The position numbers were made by a program, and so were the translations under genes. From contig DEPC01000103.1 in the NCBI GenBank assembly GCA_002358555.1, forward strand, positions 1 to 21,674: a stretch of 21,674 bases of DNA, in the 5' to 3' direction. The notes beneath the pieces are model-generated. The model searched no databases, had not been told where the DNA came from, and saw only the letters and a list, made by a program, of their open reading frames with translations. The first letter of the stretch is position 1; each line of letters begins with the position of its first letter. Of this stretch, positions 21,092 to 21,674 are shown in pieces. This DNA comes from Hungatella sp. UBA3402. Lineage in GTDB: Bacteria > Bacillota > Clostridia > Lachnospirales > Lachnospiraceae.

Positions 21092-21281
21092 CATAATATC
21101 CGGAACTGGTGAAAGAATCACGCTTCCATCCCAGGGAGAGTTCCTGTTCATTGCAGGGTTCCGGTCCAATAACAACGGCATCGTATTCTATGAGTATGGT
21201 GTCTTATTTTTGTGTAATGTGCCAAAGCAGGTTTCAAAGATTTCTGAGATTATACTTGGAATCGTCCTAATTTTTGTATAG
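21081..21281 (+). pseudogene. Open frame without a start codon, probable gene remnant
   Basis: This frame, shifted by one base from the end of the DUF488-like gene, stays open for 66 codons to TAG 21279. It reads SGTGERITLPSQGEFLFIAG, FRSNNNGIVFYEYGVLFLC and NVPKQVSKISEIILGIVLI, which looks protein-like. It has no ATG or GTG near its beginning and no ribosome binding site. I read it as the end of a gene whose 5' part was deleted; the 220-bp gap between the two flanking genes holds nothing else that I can support. Confidence 0.4.
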
Positions 21282-21314
21282 TTTTCACAATTCAAGGAAA
21301 GGAGAGATAGGTAA

Positions 21315-21674
21315 ATGGCATTTTTCATGAATCCGGGTGCAATGTTCCTGGGGTGCTTGGGTAGCTCAGAACAGAAATTTCTTGTAAAGCTAATTGAGAC
21401 AGCAGCACAATCCGGATATACCAGGTTCGTAGAGCCTTGTGCAGGTACATTCGCTATGGCAAATTTGGCGGTACAGAATGGGTTCAAGCCGGAGCAGATT
21501 AAAACCAGCGATGTTAATATGATGTCTACGGTGCTTGGGTATGCCATCACAGGCCAGTCATTGGAGCCTTTGGAAATCCATGCACAAGGCTTTGAGGACT
21601 CAGAGCTGCTTGACCCTGCAACGGCATTATATGCACAGCTGTACCTCAGAACGTCAAAGAACGCAGGCAATGAT
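21315..21674 (+). CDS. Adenine-methyltransferase-like protein, 5' part only
   Basis: The frame is open from ATG 21315 to the right edge (120 codons), so the gene is incomplete here. It begins MAFFMNPGAMFLGCLGSSEQ, then FVEPCAGTFAMANLAVQNGF, a motif I (SAM-binding) like the (F)VEPFAGxG of Dam/D12-type methyltransferases, and SDVN near residue 75 as the acidic motif II. The DPPY catalytic motif would be outside the window. Similar genes in Clostridia phages are thought to protect phage DNA from restriction. AAAGGAG lies ten bases before the ATG. Class and activity remain uncertain without the rest. Confidence 0.65.
   Translation, partial: MAFFMNPGAMFLGCLGSSEQKFLVKLIETAAQSGYTRFVEPCAGTFAMANLAVQNGFKPEQIKTSDVNMMSTVLGYAITGQSLEPLEIHAQGFEDSELLDPATALYAQLYLRTSKNAGND

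Noticed and set aside
21188..21670. Minus-strand frame of 160 codons at the right end
   Set aside because: Antisense to the methyltransferase-like gene, which has a proper start and a recognisable SAM motif.
8270..21674. Integrative conjugative element instead of a phage
   Set aside because: RecT, RusA, antirepressor, replisome organiser and helicase loader form a phage early region, and no relaxase, coupling protein or conjugation gene is visible. The part to the right of the window could still change this.

Overview
The window reads as the chromosome of a low-GC Gram-positive anaerobe, most likely a member of the Lachnospiraceae (Clostridia), with the left end of an integrated temperate phage. 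The host assignment rests on the yqeG-aroE-aroK order, strong AGGAGG-type ribosome binding sites, and a NifU-like scaffold gene followed by a GGGtGRT-family gene, a pair I know mainly from gut Clostridia. This is inference from gene content; no rRNA or marker gene is present to fix the species.

Host part (1-8115). A partial yqeG-type phosphatase gene is followed by shikimate dehydrogenase and shikimate kinase, which overlap by four bases. Next is a cell-envelope glycan region: a family 2 glycosyltransferase, a gtrA-like flippase gene broken by a frameshift and fused to the C-terminal part of a large membrane protein, and an intact DUF2298 ('YYY') polytopic membrane protein. An AT-rich gap of about 300 bp leads to an iron-sulfur scaffold gene and a GGGtGRT gene, separated by a small repeated structured element and closed by a clear intrinsic terminator.

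Prophage part (about 8116 to the end). The element begins just downstream of that terminator, so it does not appear to break a host gene. On the minus strand lie a tyrosine integrase, a PD-(D/E)XK-like protein and a cI-like repressor (lysogeny arm). A control region at about 10425-10653 separates them from the rightward early genes: two HTH regulators, a small membrane protein, RecT, a RecE-like nuclease, RusA, a zinc-ribbon/DUF1351 protein, several small proteins, an ArpU-like HTH protein, an AntA/AntB antirepressor, a replisome-organiser-like protein, a G39P-like helicase loader, a DUF488-like protein with a terminal sliding-clamp motif, and the start of an adenine-methyltransferase-like gene. 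No head, tail or lysis genes are in the window; they would lie to the right, as would the other attachment site.

The most interesting signal is a dispersed regulatory cassette. A 17-bp operator-like sequence fills the -35/-10 spacer of the main rightward promoter. Close relatives of it recur about 3.4, 7.4 and 8.3 kb downstream, each preceded at a constant 21-bp gap by a long perfect or near-perfect hairpin and by the decayed 3' end of the same lost gene. Each copy sits just upstream of a gene group (rusA, antA, replication). This suggests one repressor could control several internal promoters or transcription stops, comparable in concept to mycobacteriophage 'stoperators', and that the cassettes may also serve as recombination joints between phage modules.
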